64,000 nucleotides of DNA from Chrysaora quinquecirrha (lineage: Eukaryota; Cnidaria; Scyphozoa; Semaeostomeae; Pelagiidae), in the NCBI GenBank assembly GCA_014526335.1, contig JACTAT010000036.1, positions 3,370,387-3,434,386 of the forward strand. Direction: 5' to 3'. Position numbers and translations under genes: made by a program. Below are positions 1-12,692 of this stretch, one piece after another. Under the pieces are notes generated by a model. It was not told the origin of the DNA and searched no databases. It worked only from the letters and a program-made list of their open reading frames with translations. Numbering within the stretch: position 1 is the first letter of the stretch; each line of letters opens with the position of its first letter.

Positions 1-3000
1 GCAAGTCTATAGCCTTGCTAAATGGCCAAAATCGACCAAAATCAGGGGTTTCGAAAACTGCCTTTTTCTTCAAAAATAGCTACCCAGACCTACCAAATAC
101 CCCCTGATCGGCATCTAGGGGGTAAATAAGGTATTTTTGTACCAAAATAGGTCCAGATTGGGAGAAAAAAGTACCCTCGAAAAATCACCAAAAAGGCAAG
201 TCTATAGCCTTGCTAAATGGCCAAAAATCGACCAAAATCAGGGGTTTCGAAAACTGCCTTTTTTCTTCAAAAATAGCTACCCAGACCTACCAAATACCCC
301 CTGATCGGCATCTAGGGGTAAATAAGGTATTTTCTACCAAAATAGGTCCAGATTGGGAGAAAAAGTACCCTCGAAAAATCACCAAAAGGCAAGTCTATAG
401 CCTTGCTAAATGGCCAAAATCGACCAAAATCAGGGGTTTCGAAAACTGCCTTTTTTCTTCAAAAATAGCTACCCAGACCTACCAAATACCCCCTGATCGG
501 CATCTAGGGGGTAAATAAGGTATTTTTCTACCAAAATCTGTCCAGATTGGGAGAAAAAGTACCCTCGAAAAATCATCAAAAAGGCAAGTCTATAGCCTTG
601 CTAAATGGCCAAAAATCGACCAAAATCAGGGGTTTCGAAAACTGCCTTTTTTCTTCAAAAATAGCTACCCAGACCTACCAAATACCCCCTGATCGGCATC
701 TAGGGGGTAAATAAGGGTATTTTTCTACCAAAATAGGTCCAGATTGGGAGTAAAAAAGTACCCTCGAAAAATCACCAAAAGGCAAGTCTATAGCCTTGCT
801 AAATGGCCAAAATCGACCAAAATCAGGGGTTTCGAAAACTGCCTTTTTCTTCAAAAATAGCTACCCAGACCTACCAAATACCCCTGATCGGCATCTAGGG
901 GTAAATAAGGTATTTTTCTACCAAAATAGGTCCAGATTGGGAGAAAAAGTACCTCGAAAAATCACCAAAAGGCAAGTCTATAGCCTTGCTAAATGGCCAA
1001 AAATCGACCAAAATCAGGGGTTTCGAAAACTGCCTTTTTCTTCAAAAATAGCTACCCAGACCTACCAAATACCCCTGATCTGCATCTAGGGGTAAATAAG
1101 GTATTTTTCTACCCCAGATTGGGAGAAAAAGTACCTCGAAAAATCACCAAAAGGCAAGTCTATAGCCTTGCTAAATGGTGACCAAAAAGGGGTTTCGAAA
1201 ACTGCCTTTTTCTTCAACAATAGCTACCCAGACCTACCAAATACCCCTGATCGGCATCTAGGGGTAAATAAGGTATTTTCTACCAAAATAGGTCCAGATT
1301 AGGAGAAAAAGTACCCTCGAAAAATCACCAAAAGGCAAGTCTATAGCCTTGCTAAATGGCCAAAAATCGACCAAAATCAGGGGTTTCGAAAACTGCCCTT
1401 TTTCTTCAAAATAGCTACCCAGACCTACCAAATACTCCCTGATCGGCATCTAGGGGGGTATTTTCTACCACAATAGGTCCAGATTGGGAGAAAAAGTACC
1501 CTCGAAAAATCACCAAAAGGCAAGTCTATAGCCTTGCTAAATGGCCAAAATCGACCAAAATCAGGGGTTTCGAAAACTGCCTTTTTGTTCAAAAATAGCT
1601 ACCCAGACCTACCAAATACCCCTGATCGGCATCTAGGGGTAAATAAGTATTTTTCTACCAAAATAGGTCCAGATTGGGAGAAAAAGTACCCTCGAAAAAT
1701 CGCCAAAAGGCAAGTCTATAGCCTTGCTAAATGGCCAAAATCGACCAAAACCAGGGGTTTCGAAAACTGCCTTTTTCTTCAAAAATAGCTACCCAGACCT
1801 ACCAAATACCCCTGATCGGCATCTAGGGGTAAATAAGGTATTTTTCTACCAAAATTGGTCCAGATTGGGAGAAAAAAGTACCCTCAAAAAATCACCAAAA
1901 AGGCAAGTCTATAGCCTTGCTAAATGGCCAAAAATCGACCAAAATCAAGGGTTTCGAAAACTCCCTTTTTTCTTACAAAATTGCTACTCAAACCTACCAA
2001 ATGCCCCTGATCGGCATCTAGGGGTAAATAAGGTATTTTTTTTACCAAAAAGGGTCCAGATTGGGAGAAAAAAGTACGCTCGAAAAATCACCAAAAAGGC
2101 AAGTCTATAGCCTTGCTAAATGGCCAAATATCGACAAAAATCAGTGGTTTCAAAAACTGCCTTTTTTCTTGAAAAATAGCTACCCAGACCAACCAAATAC
2201 CCCCTGATCGGCATCTAAGGGGTAAATAAGGCATTTTTCTACCAAAATCTGTCCAGATTCGGAGAAACAAGTACCCTCGAAAAATCATCAAAAAGGCAAG
2301 TCTATAGCCTTGCTAAATGGCCAAAAATTGGCCAAAATCAGGGGTTTCGAAAACTGCCTTTTTTCTTCAAAAATAGCTACCCAGACCTACCAAATACCCC
2401 CTGATTGGCATCTAGGGGGTAAATAAGGTATTTTTGTACCACAATAGAGACAGATTGGGAGATAAAAGTACCCTCGAAAAATCACCAAAAGGCAAGTCTA
2501 TAGCCTTGCTAAATGGCCAAAAATCGACCAAAATCAGGGGTTTCGAAAAGTCCCCTTTTTCTTCAAAAATAGCTACCCAGACCTACCAAATACCCCCTGA
2601 TCGGCATCTAGGGGGTAAATAAGGTGTTTGTGTACCAAAATAGATCCAGATTGGGAGAAAAAAGTACCCTCGAAAAATCACCAAAAAGGCAAGTCTATAG
2701 CCTTGCTAAATGGCCAAAAATCGACCAAAATCAGGGGTTTCGAAAACTGCCTTTTTTCTTCAAAAATAGCTACCCAGACCTACCAAATACCCCCTGATTT
2801 GCATCTAGAGGGTAAATAAGGTATTTTTGTACCACAATAGAGCCAGATTGGGAGATAAAAGTACCCTCGAAAAATCACCAAAAAGGCATGTCTATAGCCT
2901 TGCTAAATGGCCAAAAATCGACGAAAATCAGAGGTTTCGAAAACTGCCTTTTTTCTTGAAAAATAGCTACCCAGACCTACCAAATTCCCCCTGATCGGCA

Positions 3001-4508
3001 TCTAGGGGGTAAATAAGCTATTTTCTACCAAAATAGGTCCAGATTGGGAGAAAAAAGAACTATCCAAAAATCACCAAAAAGGCAAGTCTATAGCCTTGCT
3101 AAATGGCCAAAAATCGACCAAAATCAGGGGTTTCGAAAACTGCCTTTTTTGATCAAAAATAGCTACCAAGACCTACCAAATACCCCCTGATCGGCATCTA
3201 GGGGGTAAATAAAGTATTTTTCTACCACAATAGGTCCAATTCAAGAGAAGAAAGTACCCTCGAGAAATCGCCAAAAAGGCAAGTCTACATCCTTTCTAAA
3301 TGGCCAAAAATCGACCAAACCAGGGGTTTTGAAAACTGCCTTTTTTGTTCAAAAATAGCTACCAAGACCTACCAAATACCCCCTGATCGGCATCTAGGGG
3401 GTAAATAATGTTTTTTTCTACCAAAATTGGTTCAGATTGGGAGAAGAAAGTACCCTCGAGAAATCGCCAAAAAGGCAAGTCTATATCCTTTCTAAATGGC
3501 CAAAAATCGACCAAACCAGGGGTTTCGAAAACTGCCTTATTTGATCAAAAATAGCTACCAAGACCTACCAAATACCCCCTGATCGGCATCTAGGGGGTAA
3601 ATAATGTTTTTTTCTACCAAAATTGGTTCAGATTGGGAGAAAAAGTACCCTCGAGAAATCGCCAAAAAGGCAAGTCTATATCCTTTCTAAATGGCCAAAA
3701 ATCGACCAAACCAGGGGTTTCGAAAACTGCCTTTTTTGATCAAAAATAGCTACCAAGACCTACCAAATACCCCCTGATCGGCATCTAGGGGGTAAATAAT
3801 GTTTTTTTCTACCAAAATTGGTTCAGATTGGGAGAAAAAAGTACCCTCGAAAAATCATCAAAAGGCAAGTCTATAGCCTCGCTAAATGGCCAAAAATCGA
3901 CCAAACCAGGGGTTTCGAAAACTGCCTTTTCTTCTTTGTATATACCTACCCAAACCTGCCAAATACCTCTGATCGGCCTCCAGGGGGTAAATAAGGTATT
4001 TTTTTTACCAAAAAGGGTCCAGATTGGGAGAAAAAAGTACCCTCGAAAAATCACCAAAAAGGCAAGTCTATAGCCTTGCTAAATGGCCAAATATCGACAA
4101 AAATCAGTGGTTTCAAAAAACTGCCTTTTTTCTTGAAAAATAGCTACCCAGACCTACCAAATACCCCCTGATCGGCATCTAGGGGGTAAATAAGGTATTT
4201 TTCTACCAAAATAGGGTCCAGATTAGGAGAAAAAAGTACCCTCGAAAAATCATCAAAAAGGGAAGTTTATACCCTTGCTAAATGGCCGAAAATCGACCAA
4301 CATCAGGGGTTTCGAAAAAGTACCTTTTTTTCTACAAAAATAGCTACCCAGACCTACCAAATACCCTCTGAATGGCCTCTAGGGGGTAAATAAGGTATTT
4401 TTCTTCAAAAATAGGTCTAATTCGCGAGAAAAATGTTGCCTCGAAAAATCACCAAAAAGGCAATTCTATAGCCAAAAAGGCAATTCTATAGCCAATTCTA
4501 TGGGAAAA
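1..4508. repeat. Satellite array, about 23 units of about 194 bp
   Basis: Near-identical units, each beginning GCAAGTCTATAGCCTTGCTA, start at 1, 197, 390, 584, 782, 972, 1154, 1335, 1520, 1710, 1903, 2099, 2297, 2492, 2699, 2886, 3082, 3279, 3475, 3670, 3865, 4062 and 4258, with a broken copy from about 4460. Unit length is 181-207 bp, varying mostly through homopolymer runs and small deletions. Each unit holds a near-palindrome, CCCCCTGATCGGCATCTAGG. Units near 3240-3840 form a subtype (CTCGAGAAATCGCC, TATATCCTTTCTAAATGG). The array continues off the left edge. Open frames across it are repeat read-through and not genes. Confidence 0.97.
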
Positions 4509-6388
4509 CTCGCAGAATATTTCCATCGAAAATGCTGCCTTCGTAAAATTCAAGAAAAGACTGAAGAAAAAAGTCAATTTAAAGTTGGAGAAGTATATTA
4601 TTTTCAAGATATATTCAAGTTTTATCGTTACTACTAGTATTAATATGTTGTAAAAGAATAAAGGTTCTAGATTAATTTAAGCATATCTTGATAAATATAC
4701 AAGTAGCTGAACAACATACAGAAGAAGAAGAAGACTTACTACCTGAGCCACTAGTTTCCGCTCTACAATTTTTGTGTAAGACTGTTCAATGAGCGATAAC
4801 TGATACTCAGGTAATAAGTCAATGTATGTTGGGAAAATTAGCTTAGTAAATGTACACTCATTTTTTATAGGAAATCGCTTATAAGCATCTATATGCTATA
4901 ACTCTATATGGGCTAAGAAGTAAAAAAGAGTAAAAGAAACTATTTCCGTTTTTAAATTCAGCATTCTACTTTACTGATATGCTTTCGTAAAAACAATTCT
5001 CACAAACCATCATACTTAGGGTCAATTCCGAAAAATGCTCATACTCTGACTGCCAAGAACATGATCCTTCACATTAAACACGTATTTCACTAAATTTTCT
5101 AATTTTAGATTTCTAAGTCTACAAGGAACTTTTACTATACTAATTGTACTCAAAGTTAAGAAACCCTACTATATGGCTCAGAGATAGTTTCCTGCTTTTT
5201 ACGAAAATGACCTTTAGCTGTTTCTAAAAAGAGGTTTCTTACAAAAAAGTGAGTGTAGTGCACTGCACATTTTAATACAACAAATCATACAAATTCTAGC
5301 TACTGCACAAATTGTGTAGTGGTGCACACGAAAATTTGTCCTGGGAGAGCTGAGGGGGTAAGGTTTGTTGATCATAGCACATGGTCAGTCACACATTAGT
5401 ATATAGGGACTAGCAATGCCGCGCGTTTGCTGATTTTATAGATTGAATAATAAGTATGATCAAGATAAAACAAGAGAACTAAGACAGTCGAATCTGTGCA
5501 TAGTTTATACATAGGAGATCGCTATTTTTGTAACAAGACTTCAATAGGTTTATGATAGGGTTTGGGCCCAAAGTAGAAACTGAAGCTCCTTGCTTTGCTT
5601 TGGATCAACCTATGCAAGACAAATCCTCGAATTAGCCCCCTGGGGGCTTAATTTTTTTATTTTTGAGGGGGGCTTAGTCGAGGTGGAGGGCTTAAACGAG
5701 GAAGGGGGGCTCAAAGAGCGGAAACGTCGTTGGCTCTCTGACAAGCAGTCCAGGTTCAATTCCCATCTTCTGTTTGATACAAATTGAAAAGATAAAAAAA
5801 TTGGTAATTTTTTCTCAAATTTGAAGAAAAAAGTTAACTGCAGTTGAAGTTGAAACTATATTCTGTAGACCATGCGCTTCTCTTGATAAAGGTGCTATTA
5901 CCCATGTTCTGAGAGTGGTGTGGGCTATAAATACTAGACCACAAAACCCTTTGAGGTCAAACTGAAAGCCCTCTTAGAACATGGAGCAACGAGACTACAT
6001 CTGTAGAGAAGCCATTTAAATTATACTATCAAAATACAATAAAACGAAAACAATTAATTTGGCCTTCAGAGGGACAGAAATCGGACGGCAAAACTTTTCA
6101 ACAGAGCCGATGACAGGGTTGAAGTGGAATGTCTTCTTTAGGCCTCTTTAGGGGTGTAAGAGCTATAAAATTGCAGCGGCCAGGCAAATAACAGTTTCGA
6201 AGCAAGTTTTTCTAAACTTTTTAAAACTTTTCACTATGTTCCGAGAAAAGCAATTCCCCTCTAAACTGACTGTGTTGTCTGTTTTCTGCAATTACTGTAC
6301 CACAGAGCCGCAAGCAAAATGGTCTTTAGACCTCCATCCCTCTCAGCAGCTTTGTTTCCAATGGCTCTGTGATTTTGACTGATGTGTT
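4509..6388. other. Gene-free stretch between satellite and TMEM220
   Basis: No exon with a recognisable product was found. It contains a TA-flanked MITE (4855-5255), a short GC-rich fragment around 5625-5715 with repeated GGGGGGCTTA motifs related to the CCGTAAA/AAGCCCCC element family, and otherwise unassigned AT-rich DNA. The 3' untranslated region of TMEM220 should lie just left of 6389, but no clear poly(A) signal was identified. Confidence 0.6.
4855..5255. mobile_element. TA-flanked MITE, gtttctta subfamily (copy 1)
   Basis: A 401-bp element bounded by TA on both sides (4853-4854 and 5256-5257). Ends are imperfect terminal inverted repeats, CACTCATTTTTTATAGGAAA and (complement of the right end) CACTCACTTTTTTGTAAGAAA. 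Its interior is the reverse complement of the element at 18276-18614, for example the segment around 5150-5195. No transposase frame is present, so it is non-autonomous. The TA duplication is typical of the Tc1/mariner superfamily; that assignment is inference. Confidence 0.8.
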
Positions 6389-9300
6389 TTACAGTCCTTT
6401 AATAATTCCACTGCAATGCTTGGGAACTTGCGACATATCAGTTGTGTACAAGTAAAACAGAGCTGACAGAAATGGGATCAATGCTATGGTCCCAACTCTC
6501 ATCCAACTGGATAATGACATCGTATTTATACTGCAAAAAAATAAGATGAATTAAATTTCTAAAAATTTCTATCATGATCACCATGAACATCATCAACATC
6601 AACATGATCATAATCATGACCATAATCGCTATTATATTCATCATGATCATAATGATCATAGTCATGATCATATCATGATCATCAAAATCATCATGATTAT
6701 CATGATCATCGTCAACATCATTATCAGGACCATAGTAATTATCATCATCATCATCATCATCGTCATCATCATCATCATTATTATCATCATCATCATCATC
6801 ATTATTATCATCATTATCATCATGATGATCATAACGATCATTCATCATCATCATGATCTTCATCAACAGCATCATCACGATCATAATAATAATAATCATC
6901 ATCATCATTGTCATCATCACCCTCATCACCGTCATCATTATTCATTGTCATCGTCATCATTGATTATATTATCATCGTCAAATCCATTATTTTTAATACC
7001 AGCATCATCATGTCAATTCACAACTTAAGTTTTTTTTAAAACTAACGAAACGAATCCTAAATTTACCAACCCTCGTCACAAGATTGAAGAAAGGAGTGCC
7101 AAATTTTGCAATGCCATCTAAGGAATCGCTCTCTTACCATCCTCTAACTATACTACATACATTTACGGAGCTAATAAGCAATCGTTACCTTACCTTTTGT
7201 AATCAGTTAATGCAATCATTAACAACCAAGAAACCACAATGGCAAGTCCACCAGCCTCTCTGCAAAAGTAGCAAAAAAATATAAATTGCGCTTGATTCCA
7301 AAAAGAGTTCAGGCTCATCGAGAGGGGGCGAACCGTATCCGCAAAAATTACGCATTTGCTCAAAGAACTCCTCTAAGAAATTTCTAGTTGCGACTCTATG
7401 TAATACAACACATGGTTTATCAATAAAGGCCTGGCTAAACTAGGAGACATTGTCGCGCGTGACATGCCCCCTCGATGTCTCCCAGTTTAGCCTCGGAAAC
7501 TTTGTAGCGCGCGACAAAATTTGAGACACACGCAAATGTTTTTTGGAGACAACAGAAACATTTCCTGTCTCCGTGACTCGGGGGACATTTTACTCCACAT
7601 GTCACTCGCATTTTAGCCACCTTCGAAGACACGCCGAATACATTGTCGCACGCGACAAGTCTCCTAGTTTAGCCACAGCTTAAAATAACGTAAACAAAAG
7701 AACCTAGCTTGAAAATGGGTCGGAATTTTACAATTAAATAGGACCCATCGTGGTAGGATTATTTCACGAGTCCCATACTATTCGCAAACGACGAACGAAG
7801 ACATTTTGAGCGTCGACGCGACTGTTGTTCTCGGTCAGTCTTGGAAGGCACGAGTGTCGAGCGGGTAACTTATGGCGACGGAACCCAAGCAAAATGCCTA
7901 CGATGTAAATTTATATGTATGTATTAGACTTGTTACCAAAGTTGCAGTTATCGCTATTTAATTGACCTGCTGGACGCTCAAATTAGTTCAAACCAGTTTG
8001 AGTAATCTCATTTAAGTGTTAGCCTCAGTCTGATGAGCGATAGCTGGGACTCAGGTAATAAGTCAATGTATGTATGGTGCTGAAGAAGGCTCAACGCCAC
8101 TTTGGAAAAGTCTGATGTAAATTTCTATAGAAAAAGACAGAAAAATTCAAACGTAAAACAATATTAAATGATGGTTAATTCACCTTGCTTCCTCTGCAGC
8201 AAATACATTACTTTTATGTTTGAGGATGTCATCAGACCCTCTGTACAATGAGTAAATGATGCCAATCACACATACAACAGAATACACCAAGCAGCCGACT
8301 TTGAAATGCCAATTTCCTTAGAAAAAGTCAATCCAATTCAACGAATTCAGTTATAATAATGACGTAACGTAAATCCTCCAATAAGCCCCCACCTCTGAAT
8401 AGGCCTCCGCCTAAAAATTCATGTTTTCAAATAAGCCCCCCTCGAAAAACGAAATAATTCAAAGGCCTTATGAATTTGTTTTTGCCTATAATGCAACTTT
8501 CAACTAATGTAAATCCTGAAAAAGCTAACGGTGACAAGTTTTACTATCAATGCAACCCAAAATCAGTCATTGGCTGTTTGGAAAGCAGCTGATTTTTATT
8601 ATAGAACACAGATAAGTTGCCTTTTTCCTCTCTGCTATTCCTTCGAAAACACACAGACAGTATTGAACTTTAAAATAGGCTTCCCCCTCAAATAAGCCCC
8701 CCTCGAATAGGCCTCCCAGGTTTACTCGAAGATTAATGGTACCGTAAAGTAAATGTATAAAAGTCAGCTCAAAGATGAATGTGGCTACTGCTTGAACACA
8801 ATAAAAAACACTTGGGAGTACACTTGTTTAACTTTTATTACAAAAAGCTTGTGTTCATTATAAAGGTCTCCTATTAAAAACTAGAGTGGAAAAAATCAGA
8901 GTATTTACAATGATAAAAGCTGGAAATTGCGAGAAAAAACAGAAACATCCTTGGACATGGTTAAAAGCTCTTCTCATCTCGTCCGAATTAATCCATTCCC
9001 TAAAAGGTCACGATCCCTTCCTTTTTGGGAACGGCAACGTACCTTTTTGAGTACGCTAGAAAAGCGCTACCCGTATTTTGCTCAACTTATTATTTTTTTT
9101 TATTTTGTTCTGCGGTTCCAATCTTGAGGCTCTGGTACCCAGGGTAGAAAAGCGCAATGTTATCGTACCCATATCGTACCTGCAAGGTGGCTTATATGTT
9201 TTTATAAGAATAATCTTTTAAAAAGATACACAAGTCTGAGCTGAAATTGACTGAAATTAGGTGCAAAACATTATGCACCGGTGAGAAGCAGTGAGAAGCA

Positions 9301-10642
9301 GATTATTCTTATGAAAACATTTCGTTAAAGTCTCGTAAAATTTCATACAAAAGCGTTCTTGCTCTTACTATTGTATTGTGTGTACCGTTCATTGATTAAT
9401 TTAACGTCTGGTCAAGTAATAGAATAACTCATCCTTACCTTGCACGAGAGGATAAATCGCGAGTGAAAGACATAGGAGAGCAGGAACAGCGTAGAGCAAC
9501 TACAAGAAAAGTGTTGTTTTTGTTGCAAATTTACTAATTTCGCGCTAACGTATTTTGTGCACATTGGTGAATAAGCCCTACTGTTGTGGGTTATTATGCT
9601 TGATGTGGTGGGTTATTATGCTTGATGTGGTGGGTAATTATGCTTCATGTGGTGGTATATTTTGCGTACTGTGGTGGTGTTTTTTGCGTACTGTAGTGGA
9701 TAAGCCCTACTATTGTGGGTTATTATGCTTGATGTGGTGGGTTATTATGCTTGTTGTGGTGGGGTTTTTTGCGTACTGTGGTGGATAAGCACTACTGTGG
9801 TGGGTTATTATGCTTGAAGTGGTGGGTTGACAATGCTTGATGAGGTGGTATATTTTGCGTACTGTGGTGGATAAGCACTGTTGAGGTGGGATATTATGCT
9901 TGATGTGGTGGGTTATTATGATTGAAGTGGTGGGTTGATAATGCTTGATGTGGTGGTATATTTTGCGTACTGTGGTGGATAAGCACTTTGAGGTGGGATA
10001 TTATGCTTGGCGTGGTGGATTATTATGCTTGACATGATGTTATGTTTTGTACACTACGGTGGATTAGCCCTACTGTGATGGAAAACAGACATTTTTAGGT
10101 GGATATGATAAAGTGAAATTCCTTATGGTATACTTACAATCCAAACAACAGAATCTGGGTCATTTATCTGAAAAAGGGATAGAAGTCTTGAATGAAATTC
10201 AAAATTTCTTCTCCAAACAAATGATGAAAATATTCTCTGAACAAATGAATACAGGGTCTCTTTCAGAACCTTTGAGGAAGCATACAACTTGAATCTGCAT
10301 ATTGGCAGAAAGATTTGAATCTTGAAATTGAAGATTCAAATCCATAATGCCACAATGGCAACCTCCAAACCACTTTTGGTTCAGATTCATCTGGATCCAG
10401 TCTTGTGTAAACAAGCCAGTTAGATGCCTGTTAGATGAACCAGCTCGCCTTATCGGGCTACATTGCCTGCATTTATTAAACAGGCCTTTAATAATCTTCA
10501 ATTTGATTAAAAATCTCACCTGAACAAAAGCCGCAAAAGCAAAGAAGACAGCCATTAATACATTGACAAATCTCCATGAAAAATATTTCAAATTATTATT
10601 ATTTGTGATTTTTTCATCTGACACATGAATAGAATGATCCAT
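6389..10642 (-). CDS. TMEM220-like multi-pass membrane protein, 6 exons
   Basis: Exons in transcript order: 10642-10520, 10167-10138, 9499-9439, 8316-8184, 7259-7194, 6530-6389. Every junction has GT-AG sites and phases agree, giving 184 residues, close to the roughly 180 of vertebrate TMEM220. Hallmarks are NVLMAVFFAFAAFVQ followed by INDPDSVVWI, the conserved VQ-NDPD motif after TM1. Five membrane segments are visible: about residues 25-41, 48-68, 78-95, 118-132 and 148-166. The protein is probably an integral membrane protein, and its molecular role is not established for the family. The start ATG at 10642-10640 opens an exon with a 22-residue hydrophilic head. Exon 2 is only 30 bp. The frame ends at TAA 6391-6389 (KGIIKGL-type tail: CSGIIKGL). 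The gene is complete and apparently intact. Confidence 0.9.
6555..7021. repeat. (ATC/ATG)n microsatellite in TMEM220 last intron
   Basis: About 460 bp of imperfect ATC/TCA repeats with interspersed ATGATC, lying between TMEM220 exons 6 (ends 6530) and 5 (starts 7194). Long open frames of Asp, Met, Ile or His across it are read-through of the trinucleotide and not coding. Confidence 0.95.
7430..7679. mobile_element. CpG-rich inverted-repeat element in TMEM220 intron 4
   Basis: About 250 bp with long terminal inverted repeats: the left end contains GGCTAAACTAGGAGACATTG then TCGCGCG, and the right end reads in complement GGCTAAACTAGGAGACTTG then TCGCGTG. A further inner copy (GTAGCGCGCGACA at 7510-7522) and a second CCCAGTTTAGCC at 7490-7501 give a partly nested palindromic structure. 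There is no coding capacity. The superfamily cannot be assigned because a clean target duplication was not seen. Confidence 0.7.
7872..7904 (+). other. Possible plus-strand first coding exon (weak)
   Basis: An ATG followed by ten sense codons (MATEPKQNAYD) runs into GTAAAT, a usable donor. The 100 bp upstream (7770-7870) is locally rich in CpG (for example CGTCGACGCG), unlike surrounding DNA. It lies antisense inside TMEM220 intron 4. No downstream plus-strand exon was recognised, so this may be chance or an old promoter fragment. Confidence 0.15.
8366..8744. mobile_element. AAGCCCCC-type MITE (copy A)
   Basis: Ends read ACGTAAATCCTCCAATAAGC on the left and, in complement on the right, ACCATTAATCTTCGAGTAAA. 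The inside repeats AATAAGCCCCCCTCGAA near both ends. A copy in inverted orientation lies at 41497-41887 with matching interior (the segment containing ATAATGCAACTTTCAACTAA and its complement). About 380 bp with no open frame of interest. It lies in TMEM220 intron 3, close to exon 4 (ends 8316). Confidence 0.7.
9555..10085. repeat. TGTGGTGGGTTATTATGCTT minisatellite in TMEM220 intron 2
   Basis: Irregular array of about 22-bp modules TGTGGTGGGTTATTATGCTT(GA) alternating with TTTTGCGTACTGTGGTGGAT and AAGCACTACTG modules. It occupies most of the intron between the exons ending 10138 and beginning 9499. The same composite array recurs at 61370-61670 inside an IRE1 intron. Confidence 0.93.
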
Positions 10643-12692
10643 ATCACTATGAAAAAAGAAACAAGAATATCAATTAAAACATTTATATATTATAAATTTT
10701 ATAGCAATCAATTAATTAACACCCATTCAAGTGTGTTTTAGCAACTCTCTTCCATGCTGAATTCACTAAGCTCAAGAGCCATAAAAACTGAAGAAACTTC
10801 GAAAAAATAAGTTTCTTTCTGTCCCTTCTTTGATCTCTGCACTAAAAATTGAAAGCCCTTCAAATGAAATTTGAGGATCAAAATGTTTGGTAGCAAAAAG
10901 TACACCTTACACAATACACTGCAGTGTTTCTTTGTGATAACGATTCTCTCTGTTGGTTAACTATTAAAGAAACTTGAACAATAACTATGCATTCAATCTG
11001 CTTCTTCCATAAACCTTGCTTCTTCAAAACTTTTTCTACTAGCCCATATACTAGCCTCTTCCACTTAATAGACACAGATGCAAACTTATCCTGCTAACCC
11101 ATGATATCTATTTTCTTCTCAATTGACTAACCAATTGAAAATTACGTTGAATTGAAGGTTAATGACATCTACAATTTGTTTGATCAGTATATTTATTCAG
11201 CCTTGTCTGTTCAATGGCATGGTAGGTCAGGGTTTGCACAGCTGCATGATACCACGTAGGTTACCCCCCACACACATAAGGATATGAGTAGGCAGCCTCA
11301 ACATTAATTAAATACATACCATCCTAGCTCTTCTTACCTTCCAAATATATAATTCAGCATGGCTGGTATTGCAAGAATGAAGTATATTTATTGTTACATC
11401 AGAACTTCTTTTCAGAGGAAGCTTACAGTTGCACTCAACATGCGAATCACTTTAACAACACGCCATTTTTACTTTGCCAAACAACAACAGCAACAACAAA
11501 TAGTAGCAACAGCAACAACAAGAACGTCCGACATAGACTTATTACAAGCGTCTCAGTTCTGCTACAATAAACTCTGGACGGCTGGAAGGTTGGCTCATTG
11601 TAAAGTTCGTAGCCATTAAAAGTTTCTTGCAGAGTTCTTAACTTAAAAATCTTAAACTTCGAACACTTTGTGAAAGAAGGGTTTAATGTGAAGTTTCATG
11701 TTCTTAGCAGTTAGTTTTGGTGAATATATTTTACGTAGAAATTACACAAAGCACATCAGTGAAATAGAACGCTGAATTAAAAAGCGAAAAAGTTTCTTAG
11801 TTTTTTCTGACTTCTAAGTCCATATAGAAGAATTTCTTTTTTAAAGAAAAGGCATATATAGTTTCTTATAGACAGTTTCTTATGAAGAGATGAGTGTATT
11901 GGAATATTGTAGAATTAAAGTAAAAAGGTAGCAAAATAAAACAAAGTCATGGCTCTTCCTTTGACAATCATCAAATGATCAACCATAAATTAATTAAAAT
12001 TCAAAAAATACAAAACGGCATTGCCATGCCATGCCATCGCCAGTTAAACTACAGTAAATCCAATCTTGATCAATTGTCCTGCTGCATTACTGCCAGCATT
12101 TTCCAAAGCACCGCTGCAATGACTTATTGCAGTGTACTGCAGTCACTGCTTGGCTTTATTCACACTTCACAGTATACCATACCCAGACTAAGGCTTCCCT
12201 GGTTACATTAAAAATTTAAACGGGAAGTTTCTGATTAATTTTATGAAGATGTGGGTGCAAAATTTGCTACACGTGCTATATTTAATAGTTGCTAGGAGCT
12301 ACCCATCATGTAAAGGAAAGGACGGACACGTGCTTGCTTGGAAGCCCGTTTGTGAATAGTAAAAGTCAGGCCTTTAGGTTCCGTTAGCACTATTTTTATG
12401 CTATTTGCTATTTTCTATTTGCATAACAAATTAATCAACGAATAATCAAGTAGAAAAGCCCCTATATCGCAGGGTTTCGACTTCTTAATTATTAGGTATC
12501 GTTGTATCGTGCTAACGTCGAGGCCCCCGTCTTGCTGCCCGGTCCCTGACGGTCTGTCCCTGACGGTCGGTCCTGCCAGGCAAAATAAGTGCAACGACTA
12601 CTACTAATTCTACTAACTTACGCAAAGCTAACCTATCGTACTTCTGCCCTGCCGGCTCTCAGATCAAAATTAAATATGTTTCAGAAATATTC
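10643..12692. other. Intergenic region between TMEM220 start and Dispatched end
   Basis: This 2-kb gap holds the TMEM220 promoter region and the Dispatched 3' flank, which face the same direction. A short CAA-rich run lies at about 11480-11522 and a truncated MITE at about 11615-11896. No additional exon was recognised, and no confident promoter element or poly(A) site could be marked. Confidence 0.5.
11615..11896. mobile_element. TA-flanked MITE, gtttctta subfamily (copy 3, left end lost)
   Basis: Same interior as 18276-18614 (GTTTCTTGCAGA, AAGGGTTTAAT, TCATGTTCTTAGCAGT in order). The right end GAGTG is followed by TA. The left terminal repeat is missing. Confidence 0.7.

Noticed and set aside
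210..4073. Many open frames of 60-128 codons across the first 4 kb
   Set aside because: All repeat the same peptide because they translate the satellite unit, and frames change between units by small indels.
1..4508. Regular repeats as a possible CRISPR array
   Set aside because: The whole 194-bp unit repeats with no unique spacers, and the genes around it are animal genes with introns.
6438..7028. Asp/Met-rich and Ile/His-rich frames on both strands
   Set aside because: Read-through of the ATC microsatellite.
8033..8073. CTGATGAGCGATAGC... as a hammerhead ribozyme
   Set aside because: It has the CTGATGA word but no GAAA at the required place. Similar sequence at 4786-4832 and 37485-37525 marks it as a dispersed repeat piece.
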